Positions 1 through 8,437 of a stretch of DNA of 64,000 nt are shown one piece after another. Location of the stretch: contig JAFPUN010000020.1 in NCBI GenBank assembly GCA_017395365.1, positions 124,001 through 188,000 on the forward strand, read 5' to 3'. The translations under genes were made by a program, and so were the position numbers. The stretch's first letter is position 1, and every line of letters starts with the position of its first letter. The DNA comes from Bacteroidales bacterium. Its GTDB lineage: Bacteria; Bacteroidota; Bacteroidia; Bacteroidales; F082. Below the pieces are notes generated by a model. The model was not told the DNA's origin. It made no database searches and saw only the letters and a program-made list of their open reading frames with translations.

Positions 1-1303
1 TGTTGATCCATGCCACAATGTTTTGTCCGTAATGAAAACCTGCGGTGTTGTCGCTTATGGTTTTATTGTAGCTGGTCGAACTCATAGTAGTGTTCCACAA
101 CAGGTTCCCATCGAGGTCGTAGCCCGCAGCCTCAATGCTGCCTTGACTGGTACCGAAGGTCACGACGAAACCATCTACAGCATCGATGGCATCCACGTGG
201 ATGTCGCTATAGGAAAGGCCTGTGTAGTCCGCCACAAGAATGCCGTCACCCCATGGCTTTCCGCCCGATTCGGTAATGCGGTTGACATAAACTCGATGTT
301 GGGATTGAGAGCCAGCGTCCTTTTGGAGATAAGCGATAATGACATCATTGCTCTTGGGGTCGACGGTGGCATAGGCATTGGTGTAATAGTTGCCGTAGTC
401 GGGACTATGCACGGCGATGCCGTTGAAATCGGAAATGGTGGGTGTGCCGTTCTCATCGAAATGCGTGACGTAGGTGTTATATACGCCACCTATGGCATTG
501 TGAAATTGATAGACATAGCCGCCACCTTTGTTGTCGGGAGTGGCGTAATGGACATAGCTGGCACCTACAGTTTGTTGTTCGAACAAAAGCGTTTCGGGGA
601 AAACCTGTTCGCCGTTTTTGTCGTATCCTGTAACGAGGATTTCCTTGTTGTAATTGGTATAGCCTTGGAGAGTCTGCTTGGCATACACCACAAAGACATC
701 GTATTCAGCGGGTATCAAAACACCATTGGTGCATTTTTTCGAGGGGTCTTTGATGGTGGCCTTGGGATGCAGCGTTCCGTCGTCATCGACATATTGCAGG
801 AAGGTGCTGTCCATGTCGGTGCCCAAGGCCCATACGCCGCCGTCATTGCCTGCGAGCACCTCGGAACGGCCTCCGCCTTCACCGTCGAAGAGCACCATGC
901 CATGTTCACCCCAGGGGAAGGAACCATCGGCATCGATTTTGACCGCCCAATGGTGAGGTCCAAGGGTGCGGAACACCATGACTACACCGCCGTTGACCGC
1001 GGTCATGGCATAGCCTGGCGACCAGGTGGCGAAGTCGGGCGTGGTGACATGGATGCCGTCGGCAGGCCATTGTGGCACACCGTTGAAATCAAGTCGCTGC
1101 AACCATGGTGACCATCCGTTTTCGCCTTGGTAGTGCCATTGCACGTAGGAGTCACCCGTCGTAATGTCGGTTGAAACATACACCTCGGCGGCATTTTTGT
1201 TACAATTGGCAAGGTGAGTGTTGCTGATTGGATCGTCAACCCATTGGGCTTGTAACATGAAAGCAGTTGTGAGCGCCAAAAACAGGAGGGATAGCTTTTT
1301 CAT
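1..1303 (-). CDS. Secreted protein of unknown function, 3' end outside the window
   Basis: An open frame without any stop runs leftwards from an ATG at 1303 to the window edge, giving 434 codons. It begins with a clear Sec signal peptide (MKKLSLLFLALTTAF, then MLQAQ, cleavage probably after the AQ). The mature part is rich in Trp, Gly and Asp and has repeated segments of the kind 'W-x-x-x-L-D-x-x-G-x-P-x-W' and 'WAVKIDADGSFPWGEHG', which look like blades of a beta-propeller. In Bacteroidetes such proteins often end in a T9SS sorting domain, but that end is not visible here. A TAATTTTG promoter element lies 29 bases upstream. A long open frame on the opposite strand (23-1111) is its shadow. 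Function unknown; coding status is well supported by the signal peptide and uninterrupted frame. Confidence 0.85.
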   Translation of the reverse strand, partial: MKKLSLLFLALTTAFMLQAQWVDDPISNTHLANCNKNAAEVYVSTDITTGDSYVQWHYQGENGWSPWLQRLDFNGVPQWPADGIHVTTPDFATWSPGYAMTAVNGGVVMVFRTLGPHHWAVKIDADGSFPWGEHGMVLFDGEGGGRSEVLAGNDGGVWALGTDMDSTFLQYVDDDGTLHPKATIKDPSKKCTNGVLIPAEYDVFVVYAKQTLQGYTNYNKEILVTGYDKNGEQVFPETLLFEQQTVGASYVHYATPDNKGGGYVYQFHNAIGGVYNTYVTHFDENGTPTISDFNGIAVHSPDYGNYYTNAYATVDPKSNDVIIAYLQKDAGSQSQHRVYVNRITESGGKPWGDGILVADYTGLSYSDIHVDAIDAVDGFVVTFGTSQGSIEAAGYDLDGNLLWNTTMSSTSYNKTISDNTAGFHYGQNIVAWIN

Positions 1304-1331
1304 GGCGGTAGTTTTTTACATATTTCTGGCA

Positions 1332-1339
1332 CAAAATTA
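1332..1339 (-). promoter_or_regulatory. -7 promoter element (TAATTTTG) for the secreted protein
   Basis: The minus strand reads TAATTTTG here, matching the Bacteroidetes -7 consensus TAnnTTTG, 29 bases before the ATG at 1303. No -33 element was scored. Confidence 0.55.
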
Positions 1340-1374
1340 GAAAAAATCGTTTCTTTGCAGAAAAAAATGTCATC

Positions 1375-1713
1375 ATGGAGGAAAAATATTCCAATGAGGA
1401 ATGCGTTGCTATAGCCAGTGTGCTTTGTGATCTCGTTTACGCTGATTATAGACAAAAGCAGGGTGAATCCGAATGCTTAAAATCATGTCTGGATGAGTTG
1501 GGCTTTGAAACCGAAGGCTTTGTTCCTATTCCCCGTAATGAGCTGCCCGCCATGGCCTACGCGACCTTAAAACAGATGTCGGAGCAGAAAAAGCAAGTCT
1601 TTTCGAGAATGATGACGCAAATCTCGCGCTCCGACAATCATTTCGGTCCCCGCGAAAGGAAATTCGTTAAGGAGATCCTTGAAATGTGCGAGATTCCGTT
1701 TGTGCATAAATAG
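1375..1713 (+). CDS. Small acidic helical protein, possibly TerB-like
   Basis: A 112-residue cytoplasmic protein with no signal peptide or membrane segment. The sequence is predicted to be all helical, with an N-terminal helix 'NEECVAIASVLCDLVYADYRQKQGE' shortened here to its key features: an Asp/Glu-containing helix followed later by 'RSDNHFGPRERKFVKEIL'. The spacing of an early acidic helix and a late 'D-x-x-x-x-x-E-x-x-x-x-x-x-I' helix is reminiscent of TerB/DjlA-N domains, but I cannot confirm this. It is transcribed divergently from the secreted-protein gene with a 71-base gap. Function unknown. Confidence 0.7.
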   Translation: MEEKYSNEECVAIASVLCDLVYADYRQKQGESECLKSCLDELGFETEGFVPIPRNELPAMAYATLKQMSEQKKQVFSRMMTQISRSDNHFGPRERKFVKEILEMCEIPFVHK

Positions 1714-1870
1714 AATGAAGAGATTCCCTGCGGGAATGGAAATTGTGTTGGACTTTAAAAGGCAGCGGCTGATGGTGCTAACAAACTGTGGACATAGTTT
1801 GCCGCCGCTGATATAGCGGACATTCTCTCCATTCCCGGTGGAAATCTAGTGACAACATTAGATTAATGCA
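1714..1870. other. Intergenic, no gene seen
   Basis: This stretch between the small helical protein and the repeat element at 1871 holds no convincing gene or promoter. A short hairpin around 1727-1741 (ATTCCC-tgc-GGGAAT) could be a weak terminator for the gene ending at 1713, but it has no T run. Confidence 0.4.
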
Positions 1871-1938
1871 GAATGCGGAATGGGCAAGCTTGTACGCTTT
1901 GCGCCATTCCGCATTCATAATTATGCATTCCGCATTCT
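1871..1938. repeat. Intergenic inverted repeat, GAATGCGGAATGG family
   Basis: GAATGCGGAATGG (1871-1883) is perfectly inverted as CCATTCCGCATTC (1904-1916), and a third partial copy GCATTCCGCATTC follows at 1925-1937, touching the stop codon of the MFS gene. Related ATTCC-CATT units occur at 8371-8437. It is probably a dispersed, non-autonomous repeat. Confidence 0.6.
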
Positions 1939-3575
1939 TACTTAATGTTCGGTTCTTCCAGTCCGAAGTGCTTCTTCTTGTCAACAGCCTTGAGGTAGAC
2001 TGAGATCAAGAGGGCTGCGATACCGAGGGCGGCCAGCATGACGAGTGCCCAAGTGTAGTTCAGCTCGTGGGCAGCAGTGCCTTCGGGGTTGGTCTTTTGC
2101 AGCACGTTGCCGATAAGGGTCGGGAAGAGGCCAAGACCGATATTCTGGATCCAGAAAATCAGTGCGTAAGCCGAACCGATGATCTTTTCGTCCACCAGCT
2201 TCGGCACGCTCGGCCACAAGGCGGCAGGCACCAGCGAGAAGGAGGCACCCAGCACTAGGATGGTCACGTAAGCCACGATGACGCCGCCAACGGACGAGCT
2301 GGCTGAAACGCCAGGCAAAACGAAAGCGAAGGTGAGGTGGCACACAACAAGCAGCAAGGAGCCGAGCATAAGCATCGTGGCGGCCTTACCTTTGTGGTCG
2401 ACATAGCTACCGAGGATAGGAGTGATAGCCACGGCCAACAGCGGGAACACGGCGAAGATGGTCTCGGCGGTGCCACGCATGTAACCCATGTAACAGTAAA
2501 CCACCAAGGCAACAACGGCGACAAGCATCAAGCCAATCTTCATGCCTTTCTTCTTCGAGAAGTTGCTGGCGAAGGAACAGATGGCCACGAGGAGCATGAT
2601 GATGTATTGGACGATGGTAACAGAAATCGGGAAGCTCTCAGTGCTGCCACCCCAGTAGGTGTTGAGGTCGGCAGGGGTGAGCGTCAGGTTGCACTGCAGC
2701 ATGTTGACGGCATATTTTTGGAACGGGAAGATGGCGCTATAATACAGCACGCAGAGCAGAGCCACCAGCCAGAAACCGAGACTCGTCAGGATCTTGCCGA
2801 TATCGGAAATCTTGAACGGGTCGTCTTTCTCTTCTGCTTCACCTGTTTGGGCATCGAGTTTCTTGTCCATGAAGAAGTAGACGATGAACATGATCAAGGC
2901 GATGCAAAGCAGCACCACGCCGAACTTGACGGAGTTGGCGACCTCGATTTCACCACCCAACTTGGCGAAGTAGGGGGAGAAGATCATGCAGGTGGCCACA
3001 CCCAGACGGGCAAGAGCCATCTCGGAACCCATGGCCAAAGCGGTCTCACGACCCTTGAACCACTTCACGATACCACGGCTCACTGTGATGCCAGCCATCT
3101 CGCAGCCGCTACCGAAGATCATAAAACCGATGGCGGCCAATTTGGCGGAACCGGGCATGCCGTCAGCAAAGGGCAGAATGTCGCCGATGAACGGAATGTT
3201 GACGTTCCAGTTGAGGTGCGTGTTGAACCATGCCTCCATGCTTGTGCCGATAAAGCTTTCACTGCAGGCATAGAACTTAATCAGTCCACCCACAAGCATC
3301 ACGGCACCTGAAAGCACTGCCGTAAAGCGAACGCCCATCTTGTCGAGGATGATACCGGCAATGATGAGGAAGAACACATAGACGTTAAGGAACACCTCGG
3401 CGCCCTGCATACGGCCGAACGAGGCACTGTCCCAACCGCGTGTCTCTTGCATCAAGTCTTTGATGGGGGACAAAATGTCCATGAAAATGTAGCTGCAAAA
3501 CATGGCCAAGGCCAACAGCAGCAAGGCAATCCACCTCATGGTGGCATTGTCTCTCAATGTGAGTTTTTCTGTCAT
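1938..3575 (-). CDS. Major facilitator superfamily transporter (MFSD1-like)
   Basis: A 545-residue inner-membrane protein with about twelve hydrophobic segments, starting with 'RWIALLLLALAMFCSYIFMD' in the first helix. A long polar stretch around residues 236-258 ('DKKLDAQTGEAEEKDDPFK') is the usual cytoplasmic loop between the two six-helix halves. The 'GIILDKMGVRF' segment after the second helix is the MFS loop 2-3 signature (G-x-x-x-D-x-x-G-x-R). An insert of about 45 residues between helices 3 and 4 ('MEAWFNTHLNWNVNIPFIGD') is longer than in typical MFS proteins. The substrate cannot be told from sequence; neighbours give no pathway hint. The gene stands alone between two repeat elements. 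Confidence 0.85.
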   Translation of the reverse strand: MTEKLTLRDNATMRWIALLLLALAMFCSYIFMDILSPIKDLMQETRGWDSASFGRMQGAEVFLNVYVFFLIIAGIILDKMGVRFTAVLSGAVMLVGGLIKFYACSESFIGTSMEAWFNTHLNWNVNIPFIGDILPFADGMPGSAKLAAIGFMIFGSGCEMAGITVSRGIVKWFKGRETALAMGSEMALARLGVATCMIFSPYFAKLGGEIEVANSVKFGVVLLCIALIMFIVYFFMDKKLDAQTGEAEEKDDPFKISDIGKILTSLGFWLVALLCVLYYSAIFPFQKYAVNMLQCNLTLTPADLNTYWGGSTESFPISVTIVQYIIMLLVAICSFASNFSKKKGMKIGLMLVAVVALVVYCYMGYMRGTAETIFAVFPLLAVAITPILGSYVDHKGKAATMLMLGSLLLVVCHLTFAFVLPGVSASSSVGGVIVAYVTILVLGASFSLVPAALWPSVPKLVDEKIIGSAYALIFWIQNIGLGLFPTLIGNVLQKTNPEGTAAHELNYTWALVMLAALGIAALLISVYLKAVDKKKHFGLEEPNIK

Positions 3576-3620
3576 ATTTGTTTGATTTTAAGATTTATGA
3601 TTTCGGTTTTTTTGCTTCTG

Positions 3621-3710
3621 GCCTCTGGCTAATGGCTATCCCTTGTTGGTAGGAGATTGCGGATCAAGTCCGCAATGACACTTGGGGAGGAGGAGCCAGT
3701 AACCAGAGGC
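3621..3710. repeat. Nested inverted repeat between MFS and M16 genes
   Basis: Outer arms CCTCTGGCTAATGGCT and AGCCAGTAACCAGAGG match at 14 of 16 positions. Inside them lies a tighter hairpin ATTGCGGA-tcaag-TCCGCAAT (3656-3676). The whole could fold into a long cruciform or RNA hairpin between two genes of the same direction. It could serve as a terminator of the M16 gene or be a REP-like element. Confidence 0.55.
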
Positions 3711-3727
3711 TAAAGGCCAGTAGCAAA

Positions 3728-6529
3728 TTATTCTGGGATCTGCACCACTTCCTTCTTATAGCCTTTCAGCACGGCCTTGGCCATGTTGGCCACGTCGTCA
3801 CTGGTGATTCCGTTGACGATTTGCTCGTAGTTGGCCATCGGGTTGTATTTGTCGCGATCCATGGTCTGGATGCAGCTCATCCAGTAGCGGTTGCTCTCCA
3901 GGTCTTCGTTGTGTTTCTTGACGAGGAATTCTTTCACCTTCTTCAGGTCATCGGGACGCGGGCCTTGGTTGGCCATGTTTTGCAATTCAGCGATGGCGAT
4001 GCCCATTAGTTTTTCATACATTTCCTTGTTGGTGTCGAAGCCGATGAGGAACATGAAGCTCGGTTTCGGACGGAGGCTCAGGTTACCCTGCACGCCTACG
4101 CCGTATGTGCCGCCTTCATCTTCACGGATTTTCTCGGTGTAGACGATGTCCATCACGTCGCCCAAGATCTTCATCTTCATTTGGTTTTCCATGGTATATT
4201 CCATGTCGCCGTTGAAGATGGTGTAGCAGCTCACCTTCGGGTTTTCCATGGCTTTGGTGTAGTGGCTGGTGACGTCCTTGTCGGTGATGGCAGGGGCGTT
4301 GGCGGTCCAGGTCTCATTGTTGGTCTTGGTCTTCAAGGCGCCGATATATTGCTCGATCATGGGCTCGAAGGTCTCAGGGTCGATGTTGCCCACGAAGGTG
4401 AACACGAAGTTGTTGGCGTCTTTGAAGCGGTCGGCATAGAGCTTGAGGGCCTTGGCATAGTCGATCTTGTCGTAGTCTTCGGCCTTCATGCGCTTGATGA
4501 GAGGATGGTTGTCGTAGAGGGCAAACATGAGGTTGTCGCGGAAAGCGATGTCGGGGTTCGACTCAATGTTGGCCAGCATCGACTTGGTGCGGGTCAGGTA
4601 GGATTGGAAGGCTTCTTCGTCGCTACGAGGTGAGGTGAAATATAAGTAGGTGAGTTGCAGCATGGTCTCCAAGTCGCGGACGGAGCAGCTGCCGCTCATG
4701 CCTTCGGTGAACGAGCTGATGTTGGGGTGTACACTGGCTTTCTTGCCGGCAAGCACCTTTGGCAGGTCGATGGCACTGAAGTTGCCGACACCGCCAAGCG
4801 TAGCCAATTCGTTGATTTCCTGCAAGGTGTAGGGGTCGCTTTGGTCCATGGCGCTGTAGCCACCGAAGCTGTAGGCCGACATCAGGATTTCGTCGTCCTT
4901 GAATTTGGTGGGCTTGTAGATGACCTTCACGCCGTTCTTCAGGGTGAGGATGGTGGCGTCGAAGGTGTCGTCATGCTTCTTGCTGTCGATGGCGCCCTTC
5001 ACAGGCAGGGTGGCGATCAGAGGCTCGTTGCTGACGGTTTCCTTGTAGGCTTCCACTTCAACTTCCTTGGCCTTGTTGAGCAGGTTGACGAGATCTTCCT
5101 TGGTGGGCAGCTTCACGCCTTCTTTCTCGGGACCGGTCAGCGTGATGACGATGTTGTCCTCACGGATGAGTTCCGGGACGTATTGGTTGATGGCTTCCAC
5201 AGGCAGGGCAGGAAGGATTTGGCTGAGCAGCATGTATTCGTTTTCGATGCCTAAAAGCGGTTCGTTGGTAAGGAAGTGGGCGAGGATGGGGTTGAGGTAG
5301 CGGCCCGTTTCCTGCTTGTCGCGCTCTTCGTATTGGTTTTCGATGCGTTTCATGAGGTCGGCCTTGGCGCGCTCAAACTCGGAGGCGGTGAAGCCGTATT
5401 GCTGCATGCGCTTGTTCTCGGCCACGAGGGCGGTCAGTGCCTCATCGATGCCGTCTTTGTCCTTGGCATAGGCCATGGTGGTCCAAGCGTCTTTGGTGTC
5501 GCTGACGAAGAAGGTGCCGTAGTAGCCATAGCCGAAGATAAAGGGCGGGTTGGCCTTCTGGGTGAGTTCTTCCATGCGGTTGTTGTACATGGTGGCGACG
5601 AGTTCGTCGATGTAGCCTTTAAGCCAGTATTGGATGTCGCCCTTCTCTTCATTCGGAACGACATCGTGTTTGTAGTACAACGAAATCCTATAGTTGGTCT
5701 CTTCGGGGTCGGTGCAGATGCTGACGATGGGTTCTGCGTTGTCGGCCACCTCAAAGCGGGTGCGTTCGGCGGGGTTGACGGGGGCGGGAATGTCCTCGAA
5801 GATGGTCTTCAGGTGGCTCTCCACCTCGTTGACGTCGATGTCGCCAATGATGATGATGCCTTGAAGGTCGGGGCGGTACCACTTGTGGTAGTAGGCGCGC
5901 AGAGCCTCATGGTCGAAGCCGCTGATGACTTCTTCAAGACCGATGGGCATGCGGTGGCCATAGGGACTGTTGGGGTAGATCTCGGGCAGCATCTTTTCCC
6001 ACATGCGCTGTTGGGCGTCGTTGCGGCTGCGTTTCTCCTCAAGGATGACGCCGCGTTCCTTGTCGATCTCCTCGCTTTCAAGCGAAATGAAGCTCGACCA
6101 GTCGTGTAGAATGAGGATGCACGAGTCGACGAGGTTCATGTTGGTGGTCGGAACGTTGGTGAGCATGTAGACGGTCTGCTCGATGCTGGTCCAGGCGTTG
6201 ACATTCTCGCCGAACTTCACGCCGTTGTGCTCCATATAGTTGAGCAATGCCTTGCCGGGGAAGTTCTTCGTGCCGTTGAAGGCCATGTGCTCCAGGAAGT
6301 GGGCTAGACCCTGCTGGTCGTCTTCTTCAAGGATGGAGCCGACCTTCTGCGCGATGTAGAAGTTGGCGCGCTGGGCGGGTTTCTCGTTATGACGGATGTA
6401 GTAAGTCAATCCGTTCTCCAGTTTGCCTCTCCTGACGTTTGGGTCGAAAGGCACGGGCATGGCTTGCTGAGCGAGCATCGTTGCGCTCAAGACAAGCATG
6501 GCCAAAAGGGTTAGTGTAAGTCTTTTCAT
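3728..6529 (-). CDS. M16 family zinc metallopeptidase, secreted (insulinase/pitrilysin type)
   Basis: A 933-residue exported peptidase. The signal peptide is MKRLTLTLLAMLVLSATMLA. The inverted zinc motif HFLEH gives zinc ligands H77 and H81 with catalytic E80. The third ligand is the Glu of 'KERGVILEE' near residue 165, as in pitrilysin. The length fits a fused protein with two M16 halves (four domains): the second half after about residue 510 lacks HxxEH, as is usual, and contains 'ENPKVSCYTIFNGDMEY' and a 'REDEGGTYGVGV' segment, which matches the R/Y substrate-binding motif of the inactive half. These enzymes degrade peptides in the periplasm. The start is fixed by the signal peptide. Neighbours are unrelated. 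Confidence 0.93.
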   Translation of the reverse strand: MKRLTLTLLAMLVLSATMLAQQAMPVPFDPNVRRGKLENGLTYYIRHNEKPAQRANFYIAQKVGSILEEDDQQGLAHFLEHMAFNGTKNFPGKALLNYMEHNGVKFGENVNAWTSIEQTVYMLTNVPTTNMNLVDSCILILHDWSSFISLESEEIDKERGVILEEKRSRNDAQQRMWEKMLPEIYPNSPYGHRMPIGLEEVISGFDHEALRAYYHKWYRPDLQGIIIIGDIDVNEVESHLKTIFEDIPAPVNPAERTRFEVADNAEPIVSICTDPEETNYRISLYYKHDVVPNEEKGDIQYWLKGYIDELVATMYNNRMEELTQKANPPFIFGYGYYGTFFVSDTKDAWTTMAYAKDKDGIDEALTALVAENKRMQQYGFTASEFERAKADLMKRIENQYEERDKQETGRYLNPILAHFLTNEPLLGIENEYMLLSQILPALPVEAINQYVPELIREDNIVITLTGPEKEGVKLPTKEDLVNLLNKAKEVEVEAYKETVSNEPLIATLPVKGAIDSKKHDDTFDATILTLKNGVKVIYKPTKFKDDEILMSAYSFGGYSAMDQSDPYTLQEINELATLGGVGNFSAIDLPKVLAGKKASVHPNISSFTEGMSGSCSVRDLETMLQLTYLYFTSPRSDEEAFQSYLTRTKSMLANIESNPDIAFRDNLMFALYDNHPLIKRMKAEDYDKIDYAKALKLYADRFKDANNFVFTFVGNIDPETFEPMIEQYIGALKTKTNNETWTANAPAITDKDVTSHYTKAMENPKVSCYTIFNGDMEYTMENQMKMKILGDVMDIVYTEKIREDEGGTYGVGVQGNLSLRPKPSFMFLIGFDTNKEMYEKLMGIAIAELQNMANQGPRPDDLKKVKEFLVKKHNEDLESNRYWMSCIQTMDRDKYNPMANYEQIVNGITSDDVANMAKAVLKGYKKEVVQIPE

Positions 6530-6571
6530 TTGTATAGTTATAAGTTGTTCAGTTATTCAGTTAACGCAGGT

Positions 6572-6654
6572 CGTTGAGTCTGTCGAAATCGAGATTCGAC
6601 GTAGTCAAACGCCGTTTTAATTGGTCAGGCCTTCGACGGGCTCAAGGACCTTAA
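6572..6654. repeat. Dispersed 'TGAGC..GTCGAAGG' repeat
   Basis: This gap between the M16 gene and rsmG contains 'GGGCTCAAGGACC' preceded by 'CCTTCGAC', and a 'CGCCGTTTTAA' segment. Read on the minus strand it resembles the element at 12343-12375 (GGTCC-TGAGC-GTCGAAGG, then GCCGTTTTAA). A weaker inverted copy 'CTGTCGAAATCGAGATTCGACG' lies at 6580-6602. Probably a non-coding dispersed element. Confidence 0.5.
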
Positions 6655-6657
6655 CTT

Positions 6658-7284
6658 TTAATATAAATGTATCACATATTTCTCAATAAAATACTCCTCC
6701 TTAAACCATTTGCTGATGATGGCTTTCTTGTGTCTCCAATAACGGCTAAGCGCCTTGAATTCTTCGGTCAAGTCGCCGCCTTTCAGGTAGATGATGCCAC
6801 CAGCCTGTTCGTCGCCTCTGATCCTCAATTTGTTACCAGCTAGATTGGCAATCTCGGGCAAGGTCATCACGGCCCGACCCGTAATCACATCGAACTTGTC
6901 TTTCACTTCTTCGGCACGCTTCTGTTCGGCCACTACATTTTCCAACCCAATGGCATCCTTCACGGCATTCACCACCTTGATTTTCTTGCCCGTTCCATCG
7001 ATGAGGTAGAACTCGGTCTGCGGAAACATGATGGCCAAGGGGATGCCAGGAAAGCCACCTCCAGTGCCGAGGTCCATCACCTTCATGCCAGGCAGCAGCC
7101 TGTAGTATTTGGCGATGGCCAACGAATGCAACACATGGTGCTCGTAGAAGTGCTCCATGTCCTTGCGTGAGATGACATTGATTTTGCTATTCCAGTCCAA
7201 GTACAAGTCTTTCAGCTGGTTATACTGCTCTTTTTGCTTGTCGCTTAGCTCTGGGAAATATTGGAATAGGCTCTTCGTGTCCAT
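6658..7284 (-). CDS. rsmG: 16S rRNA (guanine527-N7)-methyltransferase
   Basis: A 208-residue cytoplasmic methyltransferase that methylates G527 (E. coli numbering) of 16S rRNA with S-adenosylmethionine. The SAM-binding motif I is 'VMDLGTGGGFPGIPLAI', followed by 'YLIDGTGKKIKVV' (motif II with an acidic residue) and 'ITGRAVMTLPEI', the RsmG signature region. The start chosen is the ATG at 7284 (MDTKSLFQYFPEL); an in-frame ATG 24 bases further upstream would overlap the promoter element at 7306. It is divergent from the glucosaminidase gene. Lys- and Tyr-rich C-terminus is complete. Loss of this enzyme gives low-level streptomycin resistance in other bacteria. Confidence 0.95.
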   Translation of the reverse strand: MDTKSLFQYFPELSDKQKEQYNQLKDLYLDWNSKINVISRKDMEHFYEHHVLHSLAIAKYYRLLPGMKVMDLGTGGGFPGIPLAIMFPQTEFYLIDGTGKKIKVVNAVKDAIGLENVVAEQKRAEEVKDKFDVITGRAVMTLPEIANLAGNKLRIRGDEQAGGIIYLKGGDLTEEFKALSRYWRHKKAIISKWFKEEYFIEKYVIHLY

Positions 7285-7305
7285 GATGTGTCTTGAAATG
7301 GGCCT

Positions 7306-7313
7306 CAAAAATA
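7306..7313 (-). promoter_or_regulatory. -7 promoter element (TATTTTTG) for rsmG
   Basis: The minus strand reads TATTTTTG, a match to TAnnTTTG, 22 bases before the chosen rsmG start. This placement argues against the upstream in-frame ATG at 7308. Confidence 0.6.
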
Positions 7314-7356
7314 GTGAAAATTTCGTTGCAAAACGGTTGGGTTTCCGAAAAAGTCG

Positions 7357-7364
7357 TACTTTTA
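7357..7364 (+). promoter_or_regulatory. -7-like element (TACTTTTA) for the glucosaminidase gene
   Basis: TACTTTTA differs from the consensus only in the last base and lies 22 bases before the ATG at 7386. It is arranged back to back with the rsmG promoter. Confidence 0.45.
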
Positions 7365-7385
7365 CACTTTAATTCTTGTAGCCGA

Positions 7386-8345
7386 ATGAAGAAAGTACTG
7401 TTGCTTTTTGCGCTTTTGCCACTGTCACTCTTTGCGCAAAGAATCACTCCAGAGGAATACATCCAGACCTATAAGGACATTGCCATCCGTGAGATGCGTG
7501 AACACAAGATTCCTGCTTCTATCACCTTGGCGCAGGGATTGTTGGAGTCGGGAGCAGGCAACAGCGCGCTTGCCCGCGAGGCCAAGAACCATTTTGGCAT
7601 TAAGTGTCATAAAGGTTGGACGGGCAAGACCTATTATATGGATGACGATGAGAAGGACGAGTGTTTTCGCAAATATAAGGATGCAGAGGAGTCGTTCCGC
7701 GACCATTCCGAGTTCTTGTGCACACGAGGACGTTATTCGGCCCTCTTTGATCTTGAGATCACCGATTATGTAGGATGGGCCAAGGGCTTGAAAGCAGCGG
7801 GTTATGCCACTAATCCCAAGTACGCCCAATTACTCATCGACCGTATCGAGCTCTATGATCTTACCAAATACGACAAAATTGCGCTTGGACAAATGACAGA
7901 TGACAATCAATTGCCCGACATCGCGCCTGAGGACGAGCTGCTGGAACTGGCTTATTCGCCTACCGACCGTTCGGCGTTCCCATTGGTGGACATGACACCC
8001 GAGAAACGCTTCATTTATGAGAATAATGGCGTTCGCTTCGTCTATGCCAAGGAAGGAGAGACACCCGAACAGTTGGCCAAAGACTTTGGTATCAAATACA
8101 AGAAATTCTGCGAATATAATCTTTTGCGCCGTCCCGATGAGATGGTCTTCCACAGCGGCGATATCGTGTATCTTGAGAAGCTGCGCAACAAGAACTGGAA
8201 GGCGAAGAAATATACCGTTGAGGAAGGCGAGACCTTGCGCGATGTGGCTCTGCGTTTTGCCGTAAAACCTAACAAAATCTTGAGCAAGAATCGTTTAAAG
8301 GAAGGTGACCGCATCAGCAAGGGACAGGTGCTTTGGCTGCGATGA
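7386..8345 (+). CDS. Exported glucosaminidase (peptidoglycan hydrolase) with two LysM repeats
   Basis: A 319-residue cell-wall enzyme. The signal peptide is MKKVLLLFALLPLSLFAQ. Residues about 20-160 form a FlgJ/mannosyl-glycoprotein endo-beta-N-acetylglucosaminidase-type domain: 'ASITLAQGLLESGAGNSALA' with the catalytic Glu, 'NHFGIKCHKGWTG', and 'FRDHSEFL' and 'GYATNPKYAQLLI' near its end. Two LysM-like peptidoglycan-binding modules follow (about 220-265 and 273-319), the last with 'YTVEEGETLRDVALRF'. It should cleave the glycan strands of peptidoglycan during growth or separation. The start was chosen for the signal peptide; an upstream in-frame extension lacks one. It converges on uvrA with a 46-base gap. 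Confidence 0.92.
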   Translation: MKKVLLLFALLPLSLFAQRITPEEYIQTYKDIAIREMREHKIPASITLAQGLLESGAGNSALAREAKNHFGIKCHKGWTGKTYYMDDDEKDECFRKYKDAEESFRDHSEFLCTRGRYSALFDLEITDYVGWAKGLKAAGYATNPKYAQLLIDRIELYDLTKYDKIALGQMTDDNQLPDIAPEDELLELAYSPTDRSAFPLVDMTPEKRFIYENNGVRFVYAKEGETPEQLAKDFGIKYKKFCEYNLLRRPDEMVFHSGDIVYLEKLRNKNWKAKKYTVEEGETLRDVALRFAVKPNKILSKNRLKEGDRISKGQVLWLR

Positions 8346-8370
8346 AACAAAAAGGGCAGTCGACTCGCTC

Positions 8371-8437
8371 CATTCCACCATTCCACATTCCTCATTGACT
8401 CCGTCGAATGCTTCGCATTTCAGCATTCCTCATTTCC
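8371..8437. repeat. ATTCC/CATTCC repeat overlapping the end of uvrA
   Basis: CATTCCACCATTCCACATTCC plus CTCATT, then AGCATTCCTCATTTCC, form a cluster of degenerate CATTCC units between the convergent glucosaminidase and uvrA genes. The cluster covers the uvrA stop codon at 8392, so it encodes the last residues of UvrA. It resembles the element at 1871-1938. Confidence 0.5.

Noticed and set aside
23-1111. 362-codon plus-strand open frame
   Set aside because: It is antisense to a minus-strand gene with a signal peptide, promoter and typical composition; its translation has no recognisable domain.
2337-3311. 324-codon plus-strand open frame over the MFS gene
   Set aside because: Antisense shadow of a clear membrane transporter; translation is rich in His, Gly and Glu with no pattern.
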